From: Emydura subglobosa
Lineage: Eukaryota; Chordata; Testudines; Chelidae
DNA length: 64,000 nt
Reading direction: 5' to 3'
NCBI GenBank assembly: GCA_007922225.1
Contig: ML679962.1
Location: forward strand, 35,137,563-35,201,562
Made by a program: the position numbers and the translations under genes. Positions 33,537 to 47,100 of this stretch are shown here, piece after piece (within the stretch, counting starts at the first letter, position 1; every line of letters begins with the position of its first letter). Under the pieces are notes generated by a model that saw only the letters and a program-made list of their open reading frames with translations, searched no databases and was not told the DNA's origin.

Positions 33537-34770
33537 TTTATTATGGCCCAGCTCACCCTCTCCCACAGTCCATGGGAGGAAGGTCTGGGGAGAAAATCAC
33601 AGCAAAGTCATCCTCATATTACGCATGGTTCCCAAATGCAAAAAGCTCTGGAGCCTGCCCACAGAGGTCCAGTTCTTCTGCACCAGCTTTGGCACCAGTG
33701 ACTCCAATGGAGCCACTCTCCCAGGATCTTCCCTGGTTGTGGTAGCCCCAAGATGCCCAGGGGAGGCTCTATGCAATAGATAATACAGCTTGGAGGTGTA
33801 TCATAGGACTGGACAAAGGATCCTGCCTCGTCCAGCCCTCTGCCTTCCCATTCCTTCCCTTAGTGTGGAACAAGGGCCCATGGAGGAGGGTTGTCCAGAG
33901 GGGCTGGAGAGAGGGATAAGTGATGGGAGGGGGGTGGCTGAGGCCCCTTCCACATGTGTGTGGGTTATTCCATGAGCAGAGTGTCCCCTCCATGCACAGA
34001 TCTATACAGGACAAGCTAGGCCTGTGGATGAAATTCACCCCGGGCAAAGGACCATGTATGTCTCACTGAAGCCCTGTTCTGAGGACATAAGTGGCACATG
34101 GGCCTTGTGCAGGCCCCTCTGCTCCAGAGTGAATTTCACCCAGTATGAAGAAGCCTCAGCAAATATCACAGGATTATAAAAGGTATAAGGCTCTGAAGAT
34201 TGTGTATTGTCCATATTCAGAGATGACAAGAAGGGATACTTCAGGTGAAATATACAATTTAAATGGCAAACATGTATCATTGGCAGTTACCACTTAAGAA
34301 CAGCAATTTGCTGATTGCTTTTTTCCTAGAAAAGATATTTCTGAACCTTTTAAGTATTTCCATTGTTATTTTATAAGCAGATTGAAAAAGAGGTACATAT
34401 CATCTATCTGACTGACTGGAGCCCCCTGAGAGATATGTAATGTTGTTTGGAAAGAAACACTCATTATGTTCCACTAACTAAGCGTATCCATCCTGTCAGA
34501 CAAGTAATAGCACACATGGCCTGGAAGGCTTACGTACATATGATACAGATGTGTGCAGACATTCCACAATGAAAAGGTGTGAACAAAGTTCCATTTCTGT
34601 TCTAAGGACTCATTCCGCCCTTGTTAATAAATAACAAAATATACAGAACTAGGTACAAGAAAACTAAAGATTCAGAGGAACATAAATATTGGAAACCAGG
34701 AGAAGTCACTTTGTTCAACAAAGTTGGGGTTGGGCCTTCTGCAGCTCCGTTCTTCACGGCAGGTCACTCC
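33537..34770 (-). other. CD40LG: Probable CD40LG 3' UTR with candidate polyA signal at 33537-33542
   Basis: Going down from the CD40LG stop on the - strand, the first canonical AATAAA I see is at 33542-33537 (+ strand tttatt). That would give a 3' UTR of about 1.2 kb, close to the roughly 1 kb UTR I recall for human CD40LG. Extent is inferred. Confidence 0.4.
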
Positions 34771-35147
34771 TCAATAGAGTTTAAACATACCAAAGTATGT
34801 GTTTCCATGATCATAGTTCACTTGAGTTGAATCTGTCACATTAACAAACACCACATCACCTTGCCGGAGTTCAAACACGCCTCCCAGGTGAGTGGATTGG
34901 AGGGCACAGTAAACACGGGATGAGCTTGAGCTGTGTGTATCCTGTCCCTTTAACAAGAGCCGATCAGATTCCGATGGTAGGTTCAAATAAACAAACACCG
35001 TAAATGGCGCCCCAGGAACTGGTTTGGTGCAGAAGCTGACCTGGGAGTAAATGTAGTACAGCCCTTCTTTTTCCACCTTCAGTTTCCCTCCTTCGTAGGA
35101 TATCAGCTTGCTCGTAGGGGCATACCCTGTTTTCTGCCACTGTAAAA
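34771..35147 (-). CDS. CD40LG: CD40LG exon 5: TNF homology domain and stop
   Basis: The acceptor is ttccctccacag and the exon has 377 coding nt. It completes Val136 and runs through [52 protein letters not shown] to YFGMFKLY and stop at 34771-34773. Strand order and the disulfide Cys pair fit CD40L. The protein ends with one residue, Tyr, beyond the usual KL end. Confidence 0.96.
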
Positions 35148-38100
35148 CTGTGGAGGGAAAAACATCACTATTGAGTTGAATGAGTCAGAAATCACATTAG
35201 GAGAAACAAAATACCATTTGAAAGTTTCATGTGAATGGGATGGGTCCCACCTTGAGTCTCCCTTGTCTGTGTACACTGTCAGCTCATTGTGGTAAGGACT
35301 GTCTCTCATTAAGTGTATCTATGGCATGTAGCAAGATACCTGCTCCCCAGCACAGCTTTCTAGTCTCCATCTAGGGTGCAAGGAAGAAATGACTGCCATC
35401 CTACCCCTGCCCAGACACTCCTCTTCTGTAAGCGCTGCCCACAGCACAGGCTCTCTCTTTCTGTGCTCCCTCCTGCTCTGGGAGAAAGGGGGTTTTTGTT
35501 CTTCATGGCAAGTGGTTGCGCCAATTGACATCATGTACAAGTTGACAGACCTTAATGGGAATTATTAGAGCTGGACTGGGAGCTCTAGGTGGATAGTGTC
35601 TCCCTCCTCTCTGCACTGTGATGGGATGCCAGCACTAGAATGGCCACCGATTGGCCCTGCTGTGTTATTTATACACAGGAAGGAAGTTGGGGTTTTTGGT
35701 TCTTAACCTAAACTGTCCCCTCTAATCGACTTGGTGTGTGGCTTAGCATTTTGCCTTCTTAATGCAGCAGAGAAATAGTCATGGTTATAATATGTTTTGC
35801 TACAAATAATAAACACAATGAGATTTTCAGCTGGTGTAAATTGGCATAACTCCATTGAAATCAATGCAGCCTTCAGGTGCTCAGGCATTGCCTTTGATAG
35901 GAGCTAGCTTCTAACCAGGAAGAGTCCCTCTGAAATGAATGATGGTTTTTATGTTGTGTGTTTAATACCCTGTTGCTGACGTTAGTTTCTGATCTGTTCT
36001 TAGATTCCTCCTTCCCTTGCCCTCTTCCAGCTACTGAAGAGGGTGAGACTCAGGTGAGAAAGTATAAAAATAAACTTGCTGCTGGTTTCATTCGACATTA
36101 ATGGGTGGCCTCAGAGCCTGGAAACTTGCAAACCATAAACGTGCTTGTGGCAAAACACAAATCTCCAACAGCATCAGCAGCACTATCTGTGCTGCGCGCC
36201 AGACTGGGCTGTTGTGTGTGCGCCAGCTGCCACAGCTAGTGGGGGTGAGTGGAGATGTCAAGGACACTTTCGGAGTACATAAAATGCCTGAGCTGAGTAA
36301 AAGAGGGAGGGGACTTTTCTTGGTTGACTTGTACAGTCATAGATTCAAGGGATTTCTTTTAGCGATCCCTGCAGTGATATTTTTCTTATGAGCATGTATG
36401 TGTGTATGTGTTTTAGAGGGAGAGAATATGTGTGTATGTTAGTGTGTGCGTGCACAGATGTATGACTATGTGTATGTGTCTTAAAAAGTAACACCACTCA
36501 TTTATAGTAGCGTAACTGGGATCAGCTGGTTACCCACCTGTATCTACTTGGCACATGTCTAAATGATTTCTGCTTTTAAAGACATTCTCACAAATACATT
36601 TGGCCCATTTTATGAGGCACATCAAAGGAATTAAACCAGTTTGAGATACTTTGTTTTGATCTCAAACAACTAAAAAGACCGTGAACATGAAATAAGGCGA
36701 GCAATTACAGTACACATACACAGACTGCAGCAGTGAGCCTCATGGCCCCAGTGTTCAGACGAGGGCTTGCACTACGGCACTTAAAACAGCTCTGTAGATG
36801 TTGCAGCTTGCCCACCCTTCTCCCTAGGCTTCAGAACCTGAGCTCCAGCCTGAACCCTTTGAGTATGTCTACACAGCAACTAGACACCTGTGGCTGGCCC
36901 ATGCCAGCCAACAGGCTCGCAGGGCTTGGGCTGTGGGGCTGTTTCACTGCTGTCTGGGTTCATGCTGGTGCCCTGGTTCTGGATCCCTGAGTGGTGGGAA
37001 GTTCCTAGATCTCAGGATCCAGCTCAAGCCTGGAAGTCTACACAGAATGAAACAGCCCCGCAGCTTGAGCCCCACAAGTCTGAATCAGCTGGCACGGATG
37101 TCTAGTTGCTGAGTAGACATACCCATAAAGGGCTTTTTTCTCTGAGGGCCTGATTCTGTGCCCACTGAAGTCAATTACAAAGTTCCCATTGACTTCTCTA
37201 ATGCAGAATCAAGGCCTGTTGAAGTCTATTGAGAACTATTCATTTTCAACCTTGCATTAAAAATAAATCTTGGAGAGGAGAGTGAGAATCAGGCGAGGAA
37301 GTACAAAATAAATAACTAAGGTTTCTAGATGTTTGCTAGACCTGATGGCACTACAGTACAGAGCAGAATTTAAACACCCACAGGCTGATCTTGACCTAGG
37401 GCACACAAATAATCCCATTGAAGGATTAGACCCCATGACTGCTCCAGAGCAAGCTATGCGTTGAGAGACCTACTATAATCCACTAAAGAGAAAAGACTGA
37501 ATTTCAGCCTCGGCTATTAATATGAAAAAATATCCAGTATCAGTGTTTCTAATTACCTCACAAAGAACCCAACCCTGCAGAAACCAAAATACCATTCACT
37601 GCAATGAGACCAGAATGGGTATCTTGTCATTTAATAGGAAGTGCTGTTAGTGAAGGAATGCATGAGGTCTACACATGTGCATTTCACTGTCTTGTTTTCT
37701 TTTTCCCCAATGTCTAAGCACGGAGTTCCAGCCAGATCAGGTCATTTCTGGGTGTTTGTTAATTTGCATTATAATTGCAATAGGATTACTGGGAGTTTTT
37801 AATGTAGTAACTTCTTGCTTCTGTGATTTTTATCTGATACTAAGTTTTCCTCAAGGCTATGGGTTGAGCTATAAAATGGAATAAAGTCTGCGTGAGTTGT
37901 AGCGTCAGAGATGGAAAGAGCAATTGCTGTTTACTGGTAGCTACTCCAGAGTAAATCGAAATGTGCTTAGGTTTAGAGATTTTTAGCAGATTATGAGTCT
38001 TGTAAACTCTTACTCATACACTTTTGATCTTGTAGGCTGTCTCGTTGGCCAGGGCTACACTAAAAAACTTATCTCGGGCTCGTGGGGCTCAGGCTAAGGG

Positions 38101-41100
38101 GCTGTTTCATTGCAAAATAGATGTTCAGGCTGGGGCTGCAGCACAAATTCTGGGACCCTCCTATCTCCCAGGGCCCGAGCCTGAGCCCGAACCTCTGCAC
38201 TGCAATTAAACAGCCCCTTAGCCCGAATCCCTTAGCTTGAGTCAGCTGGCACTGGCCAGCTGTGGACTTTAAATTGCAGCGTAGACAGACCCTTTAAAGC
38301 CAATGACCATCAGCGCTCTATCTAATGAGTGCTCTCACTGTTGCTATATCTGTGATGGGAAATTTTAAGGCAAAGTGTACAGACAGCCTTGAGAAGAGTG
38401 AGACGCTTTGCGTGAGTAAGGACTACAGTCATGACTAAGAGTTTACAGGATGAGGCCTTATTATTTTGCTCTGACAGTTTAACATGGACTATTTCGGATT
38501 CTTCATATGATAAACATTATTCTTCACTTAAACCAGTCCTAACCCTCTCCACTCACAGCTGAGAATGACAATCCCCTGGTCTGCTGCTACTCTTCACTTA
38601 GCAGCTTTTCTTGTAAAAATGACCACCAGACATAGGAAAAGCACGCACACAAAGACTACGCACAGATACACTACACACACCTTCTGCTAAAGGCACTCAA
38701 TTCTGCAGTCCTTCAAAGTGTTGACCATGCCTTCACTGCCACGGGAGTCCCGTGAGTGACATGCCTACCAGATCAAATGTATTTTAAGCTAGGTTTCAGC
38801 AGGAGGCTGGTCTCATTTGAAAACAATGACATTATTTCCTTTTCATCAAAAAAATGCTTTCAAGACCATCCATTATTTATTTCTAGGAAACATGATATTA
38901 AAAAAACAGAAAGCCACCAGAAATGAAGCAAAAGAAAAAATGTTCATTGTGAGGTTTTAGTTCATGGTGTCACCAAACTCCTATGCTGGAATTATTGCCT
39001 TCTAACTCACCGTAGTCTTTCAATTACATTTCACATAGGGCTGAATCCAGCCCACCTTACTCAAGTGCATTGTCACATTGGAGTACAGTGGGCGGACGCG
39101 CATGAGTAAGGCAAGCAGGAATTAGTCTACATACAATATCATCATACTCAAGAATAATACTCTACATAGTTACCATTGAGTTTGATTCCCTGAAGCATAA
39201 AATCCCACACAGGAAAATGTGTGGCCCAGTAGTTAGAGCAGAGGATAGGGTCTCAGGACATCTGAATGCTATTCCTGGCTCTGCCATTGGCCTGCTAAGT
39301 GACCTTGGGCAAGTCACGGCACAGCTCTGTGCCTCAGTTTCCCCATATGTAAAATGGGCACAATGCTACTCCTCTCCTTTATAAAGTGTTTATAAAGTCC
39401 TTATAAAGTGCTTTGAGCTCTATGAAAAAAAGCACTATAGAAGAACTAAATATTTTCATAGAATCATAGAAATGGAGGGCTGGAAAGGAACCTCAAGAAG
39501 TCTTCTAGTCCAGCACTCTGCACTGAGGCATACCAAGTAAACCTAGACCATCCCTGACAGGTGTTTGTCCAACCTGTTCTTAAAAACCTCCAATGACAGG
39601 GATTTCACAACATCACTTGGAAGCCTATGCCAGAACTTAACTGGCCTTATAGTTAGAAAGTTTCTCCTAATATCTAACCTAAATCTCCCTTGCTGCAAAT
39701 TAAGTCCATTGCTTATTAACCTACCATCAGTGTACATGGAAAACAATCGATCACAGTCCTCTTTATAACACCCCTTAACATATTTGAAAACGGTTATCAG
39801 GTCTCCACTCGGTCTTCTTTTCTCAAGACTAAACATGCCCAGTTTTTTAACCTTTCCTCATAGGTTAGGTTAGCTAAACCTTTTATCATTTTTGTTGCTT
39901 TCCTCTGGACTCTCTGCATTTAATCCATATCTTTCCTCATGCATGGCATCCAAAATTGGACACAGTATTCCAGATGAAAAGAGTGGGACGATTACTTCCC
40001 ACATTTTACACATAACACTCCTGTTAATGTACCCAGAATATTACCCTTTTTTGCAACTGCATCGACTTATATTCAATTTGTGACCCACTATAACTTCAGG
40101 ATTTGGGTACGACAAGCCAGTTATTCCCTGTTGTGTAGTTGTGCACTTGATTTGGCCTTCCAGTACTTTGTAGTGTAGTACTTTGTACTTGTCTTTATTG
40201 AATTTCATCTTGTTGGTTTCAGACCAGTTTTCCAATTTGTCAAGATTATTTTGAATTCTAATCCTGACCTCCAAAGGCTTGCAACACGCCCAGGCTTGCT
40301 GTCATCGGCAATTTTATAAGCTTTCCCTCCACTCCATTATCCAAGTCATTAATGAAAATACTGAATAGTACCGGACTCTGGACTGACCCCTCAGGAACTC
40401 CACTAGAGACGCCCTCCCGATTATTATAACAATTATTATGATTATTTCACCCCTTATAAATCCCACTCTCCTCTCCTTCCCCACCCCCTAATTGTGAGTA
40501 GGGTCTGGCAAAGCTGGGTTCCTTACCTGATACTGACTTGGTGCTGTTTTTGAACCCCATCAGGTGAGCTGAAATTGGTTGCTGCCTGTCATCTACAATC
40601 AAACAAGAATAGTGATTTATTCATGTATTTATCCTTATTCATTATCTTAGGCAGTACAGTGACTGCACTGGATGCACATCACTGCTGTGTAATAATATTA
40701 AAGTACCCAAGAGCCAGAACCGATTTAAAAAGCTCCATCGCTCACTGAAAACCTGCCTGTCCAAAAGACTCAAAGGTCCCAATCCTGCATGAGCCCCATG
40801 GAAGCAGACCCTAGTGCCCCTGCTGAGACCTGCAGGACCAGGGTCTAAATTAATGTTCAATCAAAAGTCTGACTGAAGAAAACGTATATTTGTTCCCCTG
40901 TGCACGAATGCAAATTGGAGCAAGTTGGGGACTTTCAGCTGAGGGTGGCCTGCTGCTGACCTTGGAAGGGTGTGTTCCAGGCACTAACAGGAGAGACATC
41001 TCAAGCAAACCTCAAAGGTAAGGCTCCAATGAGGCGACAGATGATGTGTTAAATAACCAAGTCCCAGGCCCTGGAGGACTGGCTGGCTGGCATGTTGAAT

Positions 41101-44100
41101 TGCCACTAGGTCACTGGTGGGCTGCACAGTGCAAAGGTGTGATGTGCTCACAGAAACCAGCTCCGCCCAGGCACTGGAATGCTGTGTCTGCAGTGACTAA
41201 CCACTTCAATAAGCCTTTGTCAGTCCACCTCAAGCAGATTGTATTAGGATATGACTTCACTGCCGCATTAGCCCAGACTCTGATTCGGATGTTGCCTCTA
41301 ATTCCCCTCCCATCCACACACAGAAACCCTCTCTCCCAAGTTTGGTGGGGCTTTCATCCCAGGTTAGCTAACATGGCTGGGGGATGATGGTTAGAGTCTG
41401 TGTCCAATTTCACTCAGGCTGGTAATGTGCCCACTTTGCTGAGGGAACGCAGGCTAAATCACTGAATGCCGATAATCCTCCAAGGCCTTCCCACAATTCT
41501 ACCCGTGTGTCCAGAAAGACAGACACATTCTCCCACCGTTTACTGGGAAATAATTATAGAGTGGCTCAATTTACTGCAGCCCCATGAACTATGGGATGTG
41601 CCCCCAGAAGTCTGAGTGACACGCGTGGCTGAGAATAGCACCGGTGAGGTTACAGTAATACAGGCTTGGCTTTGCAGTGCGGCTGCTCACACATGAGCTA
41701 GGCTAACTTGGATGGATGCTCAGACCCAGATGCTAATTGCCTGGGCTAACTCTGCAGTGAAGACATTCCTTTACAGGAGCCCAGCCAAGATCTGACAGAT
41801 GCACCAACAGAAATCCTTCAGGCAGGACTGTAAAATGCACACCACCAATAAATATTTACATGCATGCCACTTTCACATTCCTTCTGAATATGTTGTGTTT
41901 TAATCCTCCCTTTAGTTGCAAGTGTGGACTCTCATTGACTTCAAGAGAGTTGGCTTTAACTCGCTGGCTTTAATTAGCAGCAGGTTCTCGTTAATTGGTA
42001 CAAACACTTGGCCTTAGAGCAATGATGGAGCATACAATACATAGTAAACAGCAGGTAAAATATTTTCTGCCTGTGCACACTAAAGGATTTACAACATTAG
42101 GGCACTGGCAGAACAGTGCTTCGTTACTGGCTTATATGCCAGTAGATTTAGCAATTGAGCACTTTTTGGTAGCTTTCCTGACAAGCACTTTCATTCTCCT
42201 GACATCGTGTCCTTCTCACATTTGTACAGATGTTCTGCTGCCTCATGCTATCATGATATAAAAGCACTGAAAGACCCAGATGCTGAGCAAAGTAAGCCTC
42301 TAATCTTGTTCCAAAATGACACAGTTAAGCTAAAGGATTGCCACAGATATTAAGGCACTGACTTTAGACCTTCTGACACATCATAAGGAACAAAACCTGC
42401 TGCATGGGACAGTTGCCATTGACTTCACTGGGAGCAAGATCAGGCTCCAAACACAGGGCAAGTCAACATCACCATATTTCCTATGTTATCTATGGTGTTT
42501 TCAGTGATGCAAAGAAAATTGTCTCTTGACAGAATTAGTTTCCATTTTATTTTATTTAGTAAAAGTTTTTCCAGAATGTCAAGAAATATACCTTTTTGCT
42601 TTTCAGGCCTTGCACCATCCGTGTTGACATTTACATCCTAAAACCAGAACATTAAAAAAGGTTATTCATGGATTTAAAAACACATTTAATTAGTGTTCCA
42701 AACACAGCACATCTCATCCGACAATGTATGTGTGATAACCAAAGGTATCATCATAGTACTCTTGGAGTTATCTGTGACCATATAATGATATTCATAGTAA
42801 AGAGCATTGCACCAACATAACTGAGAGGAGAATTTGACCCAGAATATTTTAGATTTACATTAAATTTATCATCCCAAAGCATCGCAGGGGACTACAAAAG
42901 GTAACACATTACTTCACTGAAATGTAGCCAACTTGGGGAGATAGAGGGTGTACCAATGGGTGTACAGCACACTGCACAATAATGGGCAGCCAACCTATAC
43001 CTTAAGATTTTAAATCCCCATACAGAGAAAAACAGATTGACCCTAAAGTTAACCCATATTAAACTGCCTGTTATTCCTGTTGCCTGATTTAAGAGACAGA
43101 AGGACTGCTGGCATTTCAAATCAGATGTTTAGAACACTAAGACATCCCCTACCTACCAGCCTCATTATATGGTAAAAATTCCACAAGTCAAAAAAGATTG
43201 GAGAATAGATTCCCCAAGTTTTGTTCTTCTGGCAAACCACCCTGACCTTGCATTAGCAGAATCAATGCTAGTACATAAACAAAGCATAGCACATGGGGGT
43301 ATAATACAATGCCCCTGGCTCCAACACAGATACACTACAAATGACATCAATTATTACTGTTTGGCAAGGTTTAAATAAAAGAAATTGACAGCTCCTCTTC
43401 ACTGTGTGTAATCCTCTGTTCTCTTTAGTGCCTCAACTACCTTATCAGCGTTTCTGATGTAGAAAGAGAAAGTAAATCTTTGAGAAAGCAGAAAAAAGTG
43501 CCAATAAGTTCCCATTTTCATCACCCATATTGTGAGATCTTTTCTTCCCTGCAGTACTGCCCATTGGAATTCATTTTTATGGTAAGCAATATTTTTCATT
43601 GCTTTGGTACAGCAAATATTTAAAACCTATTCTCCAGCACTGGATTCAAAAGGTGTCAGTGAGGTTACAATTTGGCCCTGAGAGCTCTGTTGGTTCTCAG
43701 TTCTGGGATATGTATCACCACATAAACAGCTCTGCTGAGGTCATGTGCAGCAGAGTTTTGACTTTCCATTTGTAGCTCACAGTTTAAAGGGTCTTTGATT
43801 TTAGATTTTATATCATTAAAATGCTGTGACAGAAAAAGTGTATTTGAAAACACTTAGAAGAATGCTTTTGCAGGGCAATTAAAAAAGTGTAAGGCTGGTC
43901 TCCTCCAGTTCTTAACACATGGTAGGGTATTAGGAACTGATGAGGCCGGTCAGTTTCAGGCATGATTTGCTTTATCAACAAGAGCTGATTCAAAACCTTC
44001 ATAAGGACTGCCATTTGACTTTATTGGGCTTTAGTTTAGGCCCCTACTGTGTATGCCACCAGAATCCACTTTACACAGTTAGGCAATGCCAATTTACTCT

Positions 44101-47100
44101 ATCTACTGAACAGAATAAACACTGCTAATTAATTATGCCAAGGGATAGACAGATTGAGGGCACCTTCCCTTAGTCTGACACCAATTCAGACTTCATTAGC
44201 TGGTTCTCTTCTCCTATTCCATTCTCTAGGAAATGCCAAAAGTTTACTGAGTACATCAAATAGATCCTAATTAGTGCCTCATGAATGAGCTCATTGTTAA
44301 GTACCTGCTTTTAAAAAATTCATGATGAAACATGTCCATGCAGCTGACATCAACAATCTGGAGCCATGCGCTATCATAGATCTATGCGAGGAATTCTCAC
44401 TAACGTTAATGGCACTGCATGTCCCTGTGCAAACCAAGGACTGTATATAGCTAAGGTTAGTCCTGGTTAGTCCTGCTCTGAGCAGGGGGTTGGACTAGAT
44501 GACCACCTGAGGTCCCTTCCAACTCTATGATTCTATAACATCCAGAGTCTGCGCCAGGTCAGAATTTAACCTCACATGGGTTATGCACATCATTCTCATG
44601 CATCTCAAATAATCTGCTGCATTGCTTCTTCATGAATGTGCAATAGCAGACTTTTTTCTAGCTGCCTAACAGTATGTGCTGCATCTCTGCCCCAATAATA
44701 AAATGAGCACAGTGTCTGGGCTCAGTTCTCAGGCACTTTGTAATTTGTGTAGTCATTGACACCTTGCAATGTGGGTGTAAAAATGCAACCAAATCTCTCA
44801 TTGGTGGCAGCATTTTACACCCACCTTGCAGAGGTGTGAGTTCTGCACAAGGCACAAGACAGTGAAGAATCAGACCTTCTGTGTACTATTTAGCACACAG
44901 GGTCAGATCCTACCAGCAGCCCACAAATGTAGCTCCCTGTTCAGGTCTGCTTGAAAGCTGACAGCAGAACAATGTTCATGAATGGATACAATCTAAGATC
45001 AACTTGCAGAGCTTCAGCTCCAATCCCACTAAGCTGATGAGAGGTAGGGTGTCAAAGCCCTGAGTGCTATACTGAGAACACCACCTCTTGTGTACACTTT
45101 TGTAGCTACTGTCTTGTTTGTTCAATAGTGGGTAAGATTTTTGTTACATGGCGTAACTCATTTTGATGTAAAAATGAGAAAATATTGTGAAGGGCTTAGC
45201 GTGACTGTATTTTGTCACCTACATTTTTCATACTTGGTGCACTGTAAATATTGTTATGGATAATTTGTTACTCCTGTGTAATAATTATGATGTACTAAAT
45301 GTCAGTAGTATTCCATGCACCAAGGGACTGGAACTACGGGTGAAGGGGTGTGGCAGCATGGCCTGGCTTGAAGTGGTTTCCATCATATACAGGGTTTACA
45401 CTTTTGTTCAATGGCTTTCGGAACCATAAACAATAAACATTGTTCCAATTGTTCCAATCCCACAGCCATGCACTATATTTAACATGAAGGAGACGTGATC
45501 CGAGCCCGCTGGAGCTTACATTAGAAACAAACACAATAACCAAACTCCAGTATAAATGAACCTTCCCTATACCTTTGTCTTCATTACATGATAAATAGTT
45601 AAATATCATTTTATCCCATGTCTGTTAAAAATTTCATTCAATGCAAATGAGCCTCAAACTTTCTAAGGCAAACATTCCATTGCCAAGTGGGGCAGATTGT
45701 GTGAGTAAAATTACCTACATGTGTTTGTGCTTGCACAGTGAGGCTCTATAATGCGTGTTCTGGTGGGTCAGATTCTGATCACACTTATATCAGAATAATT
45801 CCATTTACTTCAGTGGAGTTATTCTGGATTTAACTCCAGTTTAAATGGGATCGGAATCCGGTCCAATATGTGGAACGGTACAAATATTGCTTTTTAAATA
45901 CAGCTTTGCAATATCATGTGTGTGTGTATGTATGCACGAGTACATATGTGGCATGGCAAATCTTTATCAGCATCTTTATTTGTTTAATAGCATCTTACCT
46001 TGATTAGCAGATTCTCTAATCTGTTTATGATCTCCTTACAGTCCAAGAATGATGAGCCCGCACCTTCTGGTTTCCGACATTTTTGTATTTTTCTCAGGAA
46101 CAAGTAATCTTCTTGTAAATTCATCTCCAATTCCACCTGTCAGTGAGATAATAGAAAGGGTAAACAGAATGCTAGAGGACAAGTGACAAAGGAAAATAAA
46201 TTCACTCTGTTCTGAAATAACGTCTCATGAAAAGGTTGATCCGTACACCATATCTCATGGGCCCAATCCTGAAGTCCATACTCAAGCAAAGTTCCCACTG
46301 ACTTCAATGGGAATTTTGCTCAAGTAACAGCTGTGGGACTGGGTCCCACATAGGATTACATAAAATAAGTCACAGCAATTGAAACTTGCTCTCAAATCTT
46401 TTGTATTAGTTTACATTTTCCCCTTTTCAAAACGCAAAAGGTGAAACGTCATCAAACAGTTGCTATAGATTTCTGTATCTTGATGAAGGGCTTGATTCTG
46501 CCACCCTTACTCTTGTGGAGTAGAAACTTGAGTCGGTCAGAACTCCCACTGAAATCTTTGAGGCTGTTCATAGGCCTGTACTGGGATGGAAGAACACAGG
46601 TTCCTGTGTGTCCATGCACCTTCCCAGTGACTGAAGTGGAATTCTGCATGGTCTGCGCTAGTTATCCAAATGCAGAGTCAAGAACTCTATACAGATTCAG
46701 ACTGTAAATAAAATGTAGCTCTTACTATGGTGTATAACTGCATTTCATTTTCTTTTAGACCAAAACAGTGGGTGTCATAAGTCAGAGAAATAACATTTTG
46801 TTGCAATAACTAGTTATTACATTCACTGGGACAGACTGTGATGCCTTGTTTCTCTTGAGTAGCACCATACTTACACAAGTAGTCCCATTCAAATCAGTGG
46901 GACTATTTGCATAGTAAGGCACCACTCAAGGTGAGTAAAGCATTCACAAACTGGTCCACCGCATGCAAACTAACACATTCTTAATCTTCCAGACTATTTT
47001 GCATCTTGTAGCCCAGTTCTACATTTCATTATTAGGGATCAGTATTAACTCATTTAAATTTAAATTTTAAATATGCAAAAATGTATAGTTTTAATATCAA

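Larger units (their letters stand above)
35148..40526 (-). other. CD40LG: CD40LG intron 4 (5.4 kb) with MITEs, SINE and CR1
   Basis: Holds a MITE at 36857-37127, another at 38045-38300, a SINE at 39215-39455 and a CR1 fragment at 39455-40425. TG-rich low-complexity sequence is at 36391-36480. No additional exon seen. Confidence 0.75.
42638..45998 (-). other. CD40LG: CD40LG intron 2 with CR1 tail and a MITE
   Basis: A short CR1 3' tail lies on + at about 44465-44540 (gggggttggactagatgacc, ccttccaactctatgattct). A palindromic MITE is at 45765-45865. The rest is AT-rich. Confidence 0.65.
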
